Positions 52,148 to 61,956 of a stretch of 64,000 bases of DNA are shown here, in pieces. A program made the position numbers and the translations under genes. This DNA comes from UBA5436 sp050951845 (GTDB lineage Bacteria > Bacillota > Clostridia > Saccharofermentanales > DTU023). The DNA is taken from the NCBI GenBank assembly GCA_050951845.1, contig JBMNJV010000001.1:744001-808000 (forward strand), written 5' to 3'. Position 1 is the first letter of the stretch. Every line of letters starts with the position of its first letter. A model generated the notes under the pieces. That model did no database searches. It worked only from the letters and a program-made list of their open reading frames with translations, and was not told the DNA's origin.

Positions 52148-52197
52148 AAGTGTAGATATCAGAGAGTTTTAACTCTGATATCTACACTTATTTTTTT
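52148..52197 (+). terminator. Terminator of array member 2
   Basis: The same 17-bp stem as at 48105: left arm 52148-52164, right arm 52173-52189, followed by a seven-T run. Confidence 0.95.
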
Positions 52198-52207
52198 GTT
52201 CCCGAAT

Positions 52208-52283
52208 TTTTTTGCTGTTTAATTATCTGTATAACCTGATACCACTTTTTTGCTGTTTAATTATCTGCATAACCTGATACCAC
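52208..52283. repeat. 38-base direct repeat downstream of member 2
   Basis: The block TTTTTTGCTGTTTAATTATC...GATACCAC occurs twice in tandem. The corresponding flank of member 1 (48908 on) has it once. Confidence 0.8.
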
Positions 52284-52305
52284 AACATATAAAACCTAAA
52301 TCCGG

Positions 52306-52347
52306 GATCTGTTGAGTAATCCTTAAATTACTCAACGGATCTTTGTC
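52306..52347 (+). terminator. Second hairpin downstream of array member 2
   Basis: GATCTGTTGAGTAAT (52306-52320) with ATTACTCAACGGATC (52327-52341), then a T-rich tail, matching 48971. Confidence 0.7.
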
Positions 52348-52486
52348 TTTTATCAAGTTTTGAATTATAATCAAACAAATATAGATAAAACATATAATAC
52401 TAAATATATAATATTGAATAATTTTAAGAATAATCGAAACAATCTACCGGATACAATTCAAGAATTTCTAAAATGAGATGTACGAA

Positions 52487-52630
52487 ATGAAGAAAAATTT
52501 TGCACAAATAACATTGATGTTTTCTGTGTTATTTGACATGATGGACATGCGTCAGTCTGTGGTTGAAGTCTTTGTTAAACCATCAAGTGGCAGGAGAAAG
52601 AACCAATTCACAATATCTAAAAAAGCATAG
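52487..52630 (+). pseudogene. Decayed start of a further array member
   Basis: A 47-codon frame begins MKKNFAQITLMFSVLF, clearly the shared array signal peptide (compare NFAQKTLILLVLF), and is preceded by the shared leader (GAATTTCTA...GTACGAA). After residue 16 it diverges into unrelated sequence and stops at TAG 52628-52630. It looks like the stump left after deletion or replacement of a paralog when the gene at 52689 took this place. Confidence 0.65.
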
Positions 52631-52688
52631 TCAACCTATTGAAAAGGAAAAGAATGACTATGAAATAATATAATTTTAGGAGACAACA

Positions 52689-55600
52689 ATGTTTAACACT
52701 AGGAGTTTTTTTACCAAAGGTATTGCATGGGTACTATTAATAGCATTCTTATGCACTAATTTCTTATCTGTGCAGGTAAATGCAGAATCCACAGAAACTG
52801 TTGAATCGACAGAAACTGTAGAATCAACAGATACTGTTGAATCTACAGATACAACCGGAACTTCAGGAACCATAGAAACAGAAACAGTTGAAACTACCAC
52901 CACAGTTGGCACAGCTGAAACAGCAGGTACAACTGGCACAGCTGAAACGCTAGAAACAGATGAAACAGTTATAACCACAGAAATAACCGAAGATTTGACA
53001 ACAGAATCTGAAACTAGAACATCGGAGGTTGATTCTCCGGTTGCTGAAGCGATGTCAATTGAAGATGAATCTTCGTCTGTGGAAATTGAACCAACCGAAG
53101 AGAATTCTCCGGTTGCTGAAACAACACCGGCAGAAGAGGAAACTTTAGCAGAAAAATCCTCAGCTACTGAAGAGCTGCCGACTGAACTACCAACTGAACT
53201 ACCAGCTGAACAACCGGCTGAACTTGATGCAGAACAACCATCAGTTACTGTAACTGAAACCGAAAATACAGAAACTGAGACAGATTCAGCAGAAGCCATA
53301 TTAAATGAATTAACACATTCCGCTGAAACTACGATTTCTAACCGGCCTTCCGCACGTTCCGCAAATTCTGATTTTGAATTTATTGAAGAAAACGGCACGA
53401 TTACAATAACCGGTTACATTGGAACAAGTACGAATGTAGTAATTCCTGAAAAAATAAATGAAAAGACAGTAACAAAAATAGGAAATGAAGCGTTTTTTTA
53501 TAAAAGTATTGCCAGTATAGAAATTCCGGACAGTGTTACTAAAATTGGAAGTGATGCATTTGCTTACAATCAATTAACGAATATCGATCTTCCGGCGAAC
53601 TTAACAACTTTAGGAGATGGAGCATTTGGTCATAATCAGATCGCCAGTGTGATAATTCCGAATTCTATAACAGTGATAGAGCCCTATGCGTTTTATTGGA
53701 ATGAAATAACGTATGTAGAAATTCCGGATTCCGTGACAACGATAGGAGAGGGTGCTTTTAAGTATAATTTATTACCGAACGTCGATATTCCGAGTTCTGT
53801 AACAACTATCGGGGATAGTGCATTTCAGTCTAATAAATTGATCAGTGTTGTAATTCCGAATTCCGTAACAGCAATAGGAGATAGTGTATTTTATTTTAAC
53901 AGATTAACTTATGTAGAAATTCCGAATACCGTGACAACAATTGGCATGGGTGCATTTGCGTATAATAATTTAACCAGTATCGAAATTCCGGATTCCGTGA
54001 CAACGATGGGAAGTATTGCATTTGCAAATAATAAACTAACCTATGTAGATATTCCGGATTCGGTAAAAACAATAGACTACGGTGTTTTCAGTTATAATAA
54101 ATTAACCGGTGTAAAAATATCAAATACCGCGACAACGATAGGAGAAATTGCATTTATACATAATGAGCTCACTAATGTAGTAATTCCTGGTTCTGTTACC
54201 AGCATAGCAGAAGACTCGTTTAAGCATAATCCGATTGTGGAAAAAACGATACCGGATAGCATTACAAGGATTGTCAGAAAATCGTTTTTGCAAATGGCTG
54301 ATATTCTCAATCCTACAAAGGCAGACATTGATTTTTACTGTTTCCCTCAAGAATTTGAAATAAAAGATTTTAACGAAACTATTACCGGATACAATGGTAC
54401 AAGTAAAAATGTAACAATTCCTGCAAGTGTTTATGGAATAACAGTAAAAGCAATAGGGAAAAGTGCTTTTTCCGGTAAACAACTTACCGGTGTAACAATT
54501 CCGAACAGCGTTACCAAGATTGAAGCGGATGCATTTAAAGGGAACAACCTCACAAGAGTTATAATTCCTAACAGCGTTGTAAACATCGGAGTTTCTGCTT
54601 TTAGCGGGAATCCGGTAAGTCATGCTTCAATTCCGGCGAGTATTACATATATTCAAGGGGCTAATGGTGAAACGATTAAAGAAAATCCGGGCATTTCCGA
54701 TGTACTGGAATATTGCTTTGATTCCGGGATGACTATTAAATTTGAGTTTTATATCAAAGCAGGTTCCAATATCAGAAGAACATCTGATGGACAAATCATC
54801 GAAACCTTAAAAATGCCGATTTATGTCACCGGTACAGTTGACGGCAACTACTTCAAATTTACTCATCAAGGTCAAGCAGCCTATGTTATTCTGAATTTAA
54901 CCACAACCATCCCGCAGGCGATTACCGGCTATGCCAAGAGTACGGCTAATGTACGCAGCAGCCCGAACGGATCGGTTACCGGCACAATACTCAGAGGTCA
55001 CAAAGTGAGCGGAACCTTGGAAGGTAACTGGGTCAGATTTACTTATTCGGGAAAAACCTGCTATGTTTATTCATCTATGCTGCAGGCAGATCCGGTTAAG
55101 GTAACAACTTATATCAAAGCTAATTCAATCATCAGAAGTGCCCCGAACGGCAGTATGATCACCAAATTGTGGCGACCGTTGCTGATCAACGGCACACTGG
55201 AGGGAGCCTGGACTAAGTTTACCTATGACGGCAATCCTGCCTATGTGGCAACAAGCCTGACCACGACTACTAATCCGCCGATTACCGGATATGCGAAGAG
55301 TGCAATTAATGTAAGGAATGCTCCGGGCGGATCGGTGATCGGTACAATTCCGATCGGTCGTCAGGTAAAGGGAGTTCTGGTCGGTAGCATGGTGCGATTC
55401 ACCTATAACAACAGAACCGGTTATATCTCTGCTTCCTTATTGCAAGCAACCCCGGTTAAAGTAACGCGCTATATCAAAGTGGGTTCTAATATCAGAAAAA
55501 CACCAACCGGCACAATAATCGAAACATTAACGATGCCGATTTATGTGACGGGTACAATAGAAGGAAACTACCTCAAATTTATTCATAAAAGTCAAACGGC

Positions 55601-55808
55601 TTATGTCCATCTAAATGTAACAACTACCCAATCACAGGCAATTACGGGCTACACAAAAAGTTCAGTCAATGTAAGAAGTGCACCCGGGGGTAGTGTAATC
55701 GGTTCATTGCCAGCAAATAGCAAAGTAAGCGGAACCTTAGTAGGTAATTGGATCAAGTTTACTTATTCAGGCAAATCCGGATATATATATGCCTCATTAT
55801 TAAGGTGA
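52689..55808 (+). CDS. Secreted BspA-type LRR protein with SH3-like tail (array member 3)
   Basis: A 1039-residue protein with its own signal peptide (FFTKGIAWVLLIAFLCTNFL, cleaved near VNA), a Thr/Glu-rich linker with ESTETVESTDTV-type repeats to about 220, a long BspA-type leucine-rich-repeat region (about 225-520, units like SVTTIGEGAFKYNLL), a break, a second shorter LRR block (about 550-655), and SH3-like repeats from about 684 to the end (YIKAGSNIRRTSDGQIIETL types). ATG at 52689 follows TTTTAGGAGACAAC. The next gene begins 39 bases downstream, so members 3 and 4 are probably one operon. Surface adhesin is the likely role. Confidence 0.85.
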   Translation: MFNTRSFFTKGIAWVLLIAFLCTNFLSVQVNAESTETVESTETVESTDTVESTDTTGTSGTIETETVETTTTVGTAETAGTTGTAETLETDETVITTEITEDLTTESETRTSEVDSPVAEAMSIEDESSSVEIEPTEENSPVAETTPAEEETLAEKSSATEELPTELPTELPAEQPAELDAEQPSVTVTETENTETETDSAEAILNELTHSAETTISNRPSARSANSDFEFIEENGTITITGYIGTSTNVVIPEKINEKTVTKIGNEAFFYKSIASIEIPDSVTKIGSDAFAYNQLTNIDLPANLTTLGDGAFGHNQIASVIIPNSITVIEPYAFYWNEITYVEIPDSVTTIGEGAFKYNLLPNVDIPSSVTTIGDSAFQSNKLISVVIPNSVTAIGDSVFYFNRLTYVEIPNTVTTIGMGAFAYNNLTSIEIPDSVTTMGSIAFANNKLTYVDIPDSVKTIDYGVFSYNKLTGVKISNTATTIGEIAFIHNELTNVVIPGSVTSIAEDSFKHNPIVEKTIPDSITRIVRKSFLQMADILNPTKADIDFYCFPQEFEIKDFNETITGYNGTSKNVTIPASVYGITVKAIGKSAFSGKQLTGVTIPNSVTKIEADAFKGNNLTRVIIPNSVVNIGVSAFSGNPVSHASIPASITYIQGANGETIKENPGISDVLEYCFDSGMTIKFEFYIKAGSNIRRTSDGQIIETLKMPIYVTGTVDGNYFKFTHQGQAAYVILNLTTTIPQAITGYAKSTANVRSSPNGSVTGTILRGHKVSGTLEGNWVRFTYSGKTCYVYSSMLQADPVKVTTYIKANSIIRSAPNGSMITKLWRPLLINGTLEGAWTKFTYDGNPAYVATSLTTTTNPPITGYAKSAINVRNAPGGSVIGTIPIGRQVKGVLVGSMVRFTYNNRTGYISASLLQATPVKVTRYIKVGSNIRKTPTGTIIETLTMPIYVTGTIEGNYLKFIHKSQTAYVHLNVTTTQSQAITGYTKSSVNVRSAPGGSVIGSLPANSKVSGTLVGNWIKFTYSGKSGYIYASLLR

Positions 55809-55847
55809 TTTTATAGTCAGAACAATTTAATTAGAAGGGACAATCCT

Positions 55848-58544
55848 ATGAAGAGAAAACTATATTTGAGAATTCAGGCATTTGCACTGGTATTATTGAT
55901 CATGTTAACAACTTTTATTATTAACCCTCAGCAAGTTCAAGCTGAAACAACAATTGAAGAAGAATCTGCACTTGCTGAAAACTCTACAGAATCTCTAAAA
56001 GATGTTGAACAGATGGATGTGGAAACGGAAACCTTGGAAGGTCCGGATATTCCTCCTGCATCAGATAATGAGGCAATCCAGGAAAATGATACAATTTCTA
56101 TGGATGAATCATCGAATTCTGCAGTTGATTCAAAAGTAGTAACAGACGATGAATTTTTGGAATCAACAGTTGAATCTGCAACAGAAGTTAAAACAAATTC
56201 TACTGAACTACCATCAAAACAAAGCCTTGATCAATTTGATGAAGTAGATAAACCGTCTCATGTTGAAACAACGATCGAATCAGAAAATGATGTTCCTGAT
56301 ATGGCAGGGGAGTCAACAATTGGGAGTACTTCCGAGTATGACAGTAAAGCAACTGAGTTCAATATTGAACAGCCAGAAAATGCCAATGAAGCTATTGGTT
56401 CATCAACAGAATCTAATGCTGACTTTGAACAAGTGACTGAAGATGTTAATGAGAATATAGACGAACAAGATTCTGATGTTGAAGCAACAAATTCCTCAGA
56501 ATCAGGATTTAGAACAAGAACTGCCAGTCCTGAAAGAGATTTTGAATATGTCGAAGAGAATGGAACAATTACGATAACCGGATACAATGGCACAAGTAAG
56601 GATGTAGAAATTCCTGCAAGTATTAATGGAAAAGCAGTAACGGCCATAGGAGATATGGCATTTGACCATAAGCAACTAAATAGTATTATAATTCCGGATT
56701 CTGTAATAACAATAGGAGATTATGCATTCTCACATAATCAACTGACGAGTGTAAGAATTCCTGATTTCGTAAAAACCATAGGAGTATCTGCATTTTGGCA
56801 GAATCATCTTACTAGTATTAAAATCCCGAATTCCGTGACAACGATAGGCGAAAGCGCATTTGTATTCAATCATCTAACTAGTATTACAATTCCGGATTCA
56901 GTGACAACTATAGGTGAATCTTCGTTCAAAGCTAATCCAATTACAAACAAAATGATATCGAACGGTATTACTAAGATTACTCGCTTTGGTAATTTAAAAG
57001 ATGGAACACCTAAACCGGATATTTTAAATCCCAGCATAGAACAAATAGATTTTTATTGTTTTCCTCAAACATTTGAAATTGAAGATGTAACTGGAACAAT
57101 TTTCGAATACAACGGAACAGATAAAGATGTAATAATCCCCTCCAGTATCAATGAAATAATAGTTACAGCTATAGGAAATGATGCATTTAGAGAAAAAGAA
57201 TTAACCAGTGTAACAATTCCTGATTCCGTAACGACTATTGGGATTTCAGCGTTTTACTGTAATCAACTAATAAGTGTAACGATTCCGGAAAGTGTTACCA
57301 GTATTGGGAGAAATGCTTTTAAGGAAAACCTGATAATTTCCGCTTCAATTCCTGATAGTATTGAGTCAATTACAGCTACTAGCCAATATTGGGGTGATTA
57401 TGTTCTTGTATACAACCCAAGAACCGAACAAATCCTTGAACATTGCTTTGATCCCGGAGTGTCATTACTTCGTTATATCAAAGCCGGTTCCAATATCAGA
57501 AGGACATCTGATGGACAAATAATCGAAACCTTAAAAATGCCGATTTATGTCACCGGTACAGTTGACGGCAACTACTTCAAATTTACTCATCAAGGTCAAG
57601 CAGCCTATGTTATTCTGAATTTAACCACAACCATCCCGCAGGCGATTACCGGCTATGCCAAGAGTACGGCTAATGTACGCAGCAGCCCGAACGGATCGGT
57701 AACCGGCACAATACTCAGAGGTCACAAAGTAAGCGGAACCTTGGAAGGTAACTGGGTCAGATTTACTTATTCGGGAGAAACCTGCTATGTTTATGCATCT
57801 ATGCTGCAGGCAGATCCGGTTAAGGTAACAACTTATATCAAAGCTAATTCAATCATCAGAAGTGCCCCGAACGGGAGTATGATCACCAAATTGTGGCGTC
57901 CTTTGCTGATCAACGGCACACTGGAGGGAGCCTGGACTAAGTTTACCTATAACGGCAATTCTGCCTATGTGGCAACAAGCCTGACCACGACTACTAATCC
58001 GCCGATTACCGGATATGCGAAGAGTGCAATTAATGTAAGGAATGCTCCGGGCGGATCGGTGATCGGCACAATTCCGATCGGTCGTCAGGTAAAGGGAGTT
58101 CTGGTCGGTAACATGGTGCGATTCACCTATAACAACATGACCGGCTATATCTCCGCTTCCTTGTTGCAAGCAACCCCGGTTCAAGTAACGCGCTATATAA
58201 TTGCCAATTCGATCATCAGAAGTGCACCTAACGGCAGCATAATCATCAGAACATGGCGTCCGCTGTTGGTCAGCGGGACAATCGAAGGAGCCTGGCTCAA
58301 GTTCACCTATAACAGCAGGACCGCCTATGTGGCAATGAGTTTGACTACGACGGGTAATCCGCCGATGACCGGCTATGCGAAACAAACATTATATGTGCGA
58401 AATACACCGAACGGAAGTGTTGTAGCAACGCTTCCGGCAGGTTACAGAGTAAGCGGAGTCCTGGTCGGTAACATGGTCAGGTTTACCTACAACGGCAAAA
58501 CAAGCTATGTCTATGCCTCTTTACTGCAAAAGGATCCTGTCTAA
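55848..58544 (+). CDS. Secreted BspA-type LRR protein with SH3-like tail (array member 4)
   Basis: An 898-residue protein with signal peptide (FALVLLIMLTTFIINPQQVQ, cleaved near VQA), a Ser/Glu-rich linker to about 225, BspA-type leucine-rich repeats at about 230-370 and 405-510, then SH3-like repeats from about 543 to the end. The tail segment coded at 57475-58160 is nearly identical in DNA to 54760-55440 of member 3. AGAAGGGAC precedes the start, 39 bases after the member 3 stop. The final unit ends SLLQKDPV, one linker longer than in other members. An IS200 end relic follows. Confidence 0.85.
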   Translation: MKRKLYLRIQAFALVLLIMLTTFIINPQQVQAETTIEEESALAENSTESLKDVEQMDVETETLEGPDIPPASDNEAIQENDTISMDESSNSAVDSKVVTDDEFLESTVESATEVKTNSTELPSKQSLDQFDEVDKPSHVETTIESENDVPDMAGESTIGSTSEYDSKATEFNIEQPENANEAIGSSTESNADFEQVTEDVNENIDEQDSDVEATNSSESGFRTRTASPERDFEYVEENGTITITGYNGTSKDVEIPASINGKAVTAIGDMAFDHKQLNSIIIPDSVITIGDYAFSHNQLTSVRIPDFVKTIGVSAFWQNHLTSIKIPNSVTTIGESAFVFNHLTSITIPDSVTTIGESSFKANPITNKMISNGITKITRFGNLKDGTPKPDILNPSIEQIDFYCFPQTFEIEDVTGTIFEYNGTDKDVIIPSSINEIIVTAIGNDAFREKELTSVTIPDSVTTIGISAFYCNQLISVTIPESVTSIGRNAFKENLIISASIPDSIESITATSQYWGDYVLVYNPRTEQILEHCFDPGVSLLRYIKAGSNIRRTSDGQIIETLKMPIYVTGTVDGNYFKFTHQGQAAYVILNLTTTIPQAITGYAKSTANVRSSPNGSVTGTILRGHKVSGTLEGNWVRFTYSGETCYVYASMLQADPVKVTTYIKANSIIRSAPNGSMITKLWRPLLINGTLEGAWTKFTYNGNSAYVATSLTTTTNPPITGYAKSAINVRNAPGGSVIGTIPIGRQVKGVLVGNMVRFTYNNMTGYISASLLQATPVQVTRYIIANSIIRSAPNGSIIIRTWRPLLVSGTIEGAWLKFTYNSRTAYVAMSLTTTGNPPMTGYAKQTLYVRNTPNGSVVATLPAGYRVSGVLVGNMVRFTYNGKTSYVYASLLQKDPV

Positions 58545-58555
58545 TAATTACAAAT

Positions 58556-58695
58556 GAAAAGAGCAAGAAGTAAACTGCTTTAGCAGTAGCTGAAAAAGAG
58601 GTGCATGACGTAGAAATTCGGGCGGGCGTCAAGCCCGGCCGGTAAAAGCCCCTTATAGGGACAGAGCAAACTGCCGGCTAAGCCGGCAGTTTGGA
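58556..58695. mobile_element. IS200 right-end relic after array member 4
   Basis: About 140 bases match the end of the IS200 copy (48762-48899): AGCAAGAAGTA, CTGCTTTAGCAGTAGCTGA, GGCGGGCGTCAAGCCC, GCCGGTAAAAGCCCCTTATA and the CTGCCGGCTAAGCCGGCAG hairpin. The rest of the element is missing. The hairpin may now act as a weak terminator. Confidence 0.85.
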
Positions 58696-59003
58696 TTATA
58701 AAGATATGTTGTAATTGTACTGTTTTTTGATCATTTGTTCTGATTGTTTACTCAGTTTAGTAAAGCAGTTTTGCTGATTTTTCAGATTAGGATATTCTTA
58801 CTTCATCTACTGTATCTTATGAGTTTTCTTATTTTACACATTTTTTCTGATATAATAAAACGTATTTATATGAAATTCGATTTTTTTAAGTTTTTTAAGT
58901 GTTTTAAGGACCTATTGATAATAGAAAATTAAAATAACTGATTATACTCATTATAATTTAAGAATTTCAAAAGAGCATAAGTATTAGTAAGGAGATGTAC
59001 GTA
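58696..59003. other. Very AT-rich leader of array member 5
   Basis: No credible gene; a 62-codon frame at 58744-58932 consists of Phe/Leu/Ile-rich AT translation without a ribosome-binding site. The last 40 bases match the shared array leader (AAGGAGATGTACGTA). Confidence 0.5.
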
Positions 59004-61781
59004 ATGGTAAAGAAGAATTTTGCACAAAAAACATTAATTCTATTAGTTTTATTTGCATTAGTTTTCGGAAGTGTTTTCACAGAGCAGGTTAAAGCTGAAC
59101 CGCTTGATGGGAACTCAGTTGAAAGTGCTGAATCAGAAATAGCTGAAACTGATTTATCGGAAGAAGATAAATCTGTGCTTGAAACATCTGAAACCATAGC
59201 AAATGATTCAATTCAGAAATCAGATGATGTTGAGCCAAATGAAAGTGAAGTAGAAACAATTGTATCAGTAACTGAACCGACAGAAGAAACAACTGAACCG
59301 ACAGAAGAAACAACTGAACCGACAGAAGAAGCAACTGAACCGGCAGAAGAAGCAACTGAACCGGCAGAAGAAGCAACTGAACCGGCAGAAGAAGCAACTG
59401 AACCGGCAGAAGAAACAACTGAACCGGCAGAAGAAGCAGCTGAACCGGCAGAAGAAGCAACTGAACCGGCAGAAGAAGCAGCTGAACCGGCAGAAGAAGC
59501 TGAATCAACCAGCCCGATAATCGATAATACGGCGGATGCAGATTTGCCAATGAACAATAATCAGAGACAGGTAGAAGCAGATTATCGTTATTGGGGTAAC
59601 GGTACGAACAATGGTTTTAATAATGGTACCTCGTATTCCGGTTGGTGTTATGCAGTTGCATATACAAAAATTCTTATTCAATCCGGCGCTTATTCTGCAC
59701 TTTCTTTTACTCCTCCGGTATTACATCAAACGATGTTGGCACGTTATGGGAGAGGGGTAAGTAACAATGGTTATTGCAATTTTACCAGACCTGAGGTTGT
59801 TGCAATATCAAATGGTAAGTTGATCTCTACTGCAGATATAGATATTGGAGGATCTCTGGCGAACAAAAAAGCAACAATCATGCATTATGTAAATAATGGG
59901 TATCAAGTAATTGTACAGAAATCAGGCCACGTAGCAGCAATTGATAATATCTCAAGCTTGAATCACGGTACACCTTATGTGATGAATTCTATTAATACGT
60001 CAAACTATAGTTATAGGATGCAAAACTCGGTTGTTCCAATGGATCATTGGAGTGCAGGTTTCGAAAATGCCTTCAAGATATTTGTCTTTAAAAAAGCAGG
60101 TGGAACATCTACACCGAGCACCCTGGAGAGTTGGGGAGGTACTGCATCATTCTCGAATGTCACGTCAACCAGTGCCCAAATCAGATTTGACTATGGCGGA
60201 AGATATAATATATCACATTATGGTTTCTTTATTGGAGAAAACCCAAACAGCTTAACAAAAGTTCCGGAAGATATTTATGCTGCCAATGTACCGTATATAT
60301 TTTATGATTTGGGAACAGGCAAATGGACGTCAGCACTAAAACCAGGTACCACATACTACTATAAGTTTTATTCCACATTAAATGGGCAATATCTGGAATC
60401 CAACGTATATAACTTTACTACTAAATCAGTAGCACCGACAAGTGCAACTTTAACGGTTTCGAAGAGTTCGGCTACTGTGGGAGAAACCTTGACCTTCAGG
60501 GCAAGTGGCAATAACAATCCTACCAAATTTACAATAGGTATTGACAAGGGCTCACAAAGGGTACTTACGCAAAGTATGCCGAACGGAGTTTTGTCAATCA
60601 ACACACTGCCTGCCGGACAATATTCCGCATATGTCACTGCATCAAACTCAGCCGGTTCAGTGGATTCCGCCAGAATAAATTTCTCAGTGGTTAATCCGAA
60701 ACCGACTGTAACTACAGGATATATCTATGCCAACTCAAGAATAAGAACTGCACCGAACGGCAGTGTGATCACAAGATTATGGCGACCGATTCTGGTGAGC
60801 GGTTTCTTTGAAGGTTCATGGTTCAGATTTACCTATAACGGAAGAACTGCATATGTTGCAGCGAATTTAGTCACTAACAGAAATGCGGCAATGACCGGCT
60901 ATGCCAAACAAAAATTGTATGTAAGAAATACCCCGAACGGATCAATTATCGGTACAATTACAATTGGTCGTCAAGTTTCAGGTGTTCTGGTCGGAGATAG
61001 GGTCAGGATTACCTATAACGGTCAGACCGGTTATATCTATGCATCATTGTTGCAGGCGAATCCGGTTCGGATCAGCAGATATGTAATGGCGGGCTCAAAT
61101 ATCAGAACAAGTCCGAACGGCAGTATAGTCTATAAAAGCAGATTACCGTTCTATGTAACCGGAACAATCAGGGGCAGTTGGCTGCATTATAAAGTCGGAA
61201 ACGCAGATAGATATGTCTTTTTAAGTAATCTTACGAGTTCATCTCCGAGTATAACCGGTTATGCAAGCGGCGAGCTCAATGTCCGCAGTAGCCCGAACGG
61301 CAGTCTGATCGGTTCTTATCCTTTAGGCAAACAAATTTCGGGAACCTTGATCAGAGAATGGGTCAGAGTGAACTATAACGGTCAAACCGGATATGTATAT
61401 GCGAAAAACCTGCAAGCTGTACCTGTTAAACTGAAATGTTATGTATTAGCCAATTCAGTAATCAGAAACAGCCCGAACGGCAGCATAATAAGCCGTCCGT
61501 GGCGTCCGTACTTGGTAACCGGTACAATTCAGGGAGCCTGGTTAAGATATACTAATAACGGAAGATCATCTTATGTTGCAATGAGCTCAACAACGACCAC
61601 AAATCCGCCGATGACCGGCTATGCGAAACAAACATTGTATGTGCGAAATACACCGAACGGAAGTGTTGTAGCAACGCTTCCGGCAGGTTACAGAGTAAGC
61701 GGAGTGCTGGTCGGTAACATGGTCAGATTTACTTATAACGGCAGAACCAGCTATGTCTATGCTTCTTTACTCCGGAAATAA
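59004..61781 (+). CDS. Secreted C39/papain-like cysteine-peptidase protein with SH3-like tail (array member 5)
   Basis: A 925-residue protein with the shared signal peptide; a linker made of about sixteen PTEETTE/PAEEATE units (about 85-170); a peptidase-like domain at about 186-365 with GWCYAVAYTKIL (Cys) and KSGHVAAIDNIS (His), resembling C39/papain-like folds; a fibronectin-like module (about 372-475) and an Ig-like module (LTVSKSSATVGETLTFRASG) similar to those of member 2; then six SH3-like repeats to the end. ATG at 59004 is placed by alignment with the start of members 1 and 2; an ATG nine bases upstream lies inside the ribosome-binding site spacing. Likely secreted wall-bound protease or hydrolase. 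Confidence 0.85.
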   Translation: MVKKNFAQKTLILLVLFALVFGSVFTEQVKAEPLDGNSVESAESEIAETDLSEEDKSVLETSETIANDSIQKSDDVEPNESEVETIVSVTEPTEETTEPTEETTEPTEEATEPAEEATEPAEEATEPAEEATEPAEETTEPAEEAAEPAEEATEPAEEAAEPAEEAESTSPIIDNTADADLPMNNNQRQVEADYRYWGNGTNNGFNNGTSYSGWCYAVAYTKILIQSGAYSALSFTPPVLHQTMLARYGRGVSNNGYCNFTRPEVVAISNGKLISTADIDIGGSLANKKATIMHYVNNGYQVIVQKSGHVAAIDNISSLNHGTPYVMNSINTSNYSYRMQNSVVPMDHWSAGFENAFKIFVFKKAGGTSTPSTLESWGGTASFSNVTSTSAQIRFDYGGRYNISHYGFFIGENPNSLTKVPEDIYAANVPYIFYDLGTGKWTSALKPGTTYYYKFYSTLNGQYLESNVYNFTTKSVAPTSATLTVSKSSATVGETLTFRASGNNNPTKFTIGIDKGSQRVLTQSMPNGVLSINTLPAGQYSAYVTASNSAGSVDSARINFSVVNPKPTVTTGYIYANSRIRTAPNGSVITRLWRPILVSGFFEGSWFRFTYNGRTAYVAANLVTNRNAAMTGYAKQKLYVRNTPNGSIIGTITIGRQVSGVLVGDRVRITYNGQTGYIYASLLQANPVRISRYVMAGSNIRTSPNGSIVYKSRLPFYVTGTIRGSWLHYKVGNADRYVFLSNLTSSSPSITGYASGELNVRSSPNGSLIGSYPLGKQISGTLIREWVRVNYNGQTGYVYAKNLQAVPVKLKCYVLANSVIRNSPNGSIISRPWRPYLVTGTIQGAWLRYTNNGRSSYVAMSSTTTTNPPMTGYAKQTLYVRNTPNGSVVATLPAGYRVSGVLVGNMVRFTYNGRTSYVYASLLRK

Positions 61782-61789
61782 AAATCCGG

Positions 61790-61920
61790 GACTATAATAA
61801 AGCTCAGACTATAGAAAAGCGTAGACTATGGAAAAGCTTAGACTATAAAAAAGTTAGACTATAGAAAAGCTCAGACTATAATAAAGCTTAGGCTATGGAA
61901 AAGCTTAGACTATAAAAAGC
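61790..61920. repeat. 18-base degenerate tandem repeat after array member 5
   Basis: About seven units of the AGACTATAGAAAAGCTT type, with changes at a few positions, fill the gap between the convergent genes. Confidence 0.85.
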
Positions 61921-61956
61921 GGGACAACAAAGTAAACAATTAAGATAAATGAAAGA

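Noticed and set aside
58744..58932. 62-codon frame upstream of array member 5
   Set aside because: AT-rich translation dominated by Phe, Leu and Ile with no ribosome-binding site or similarity.
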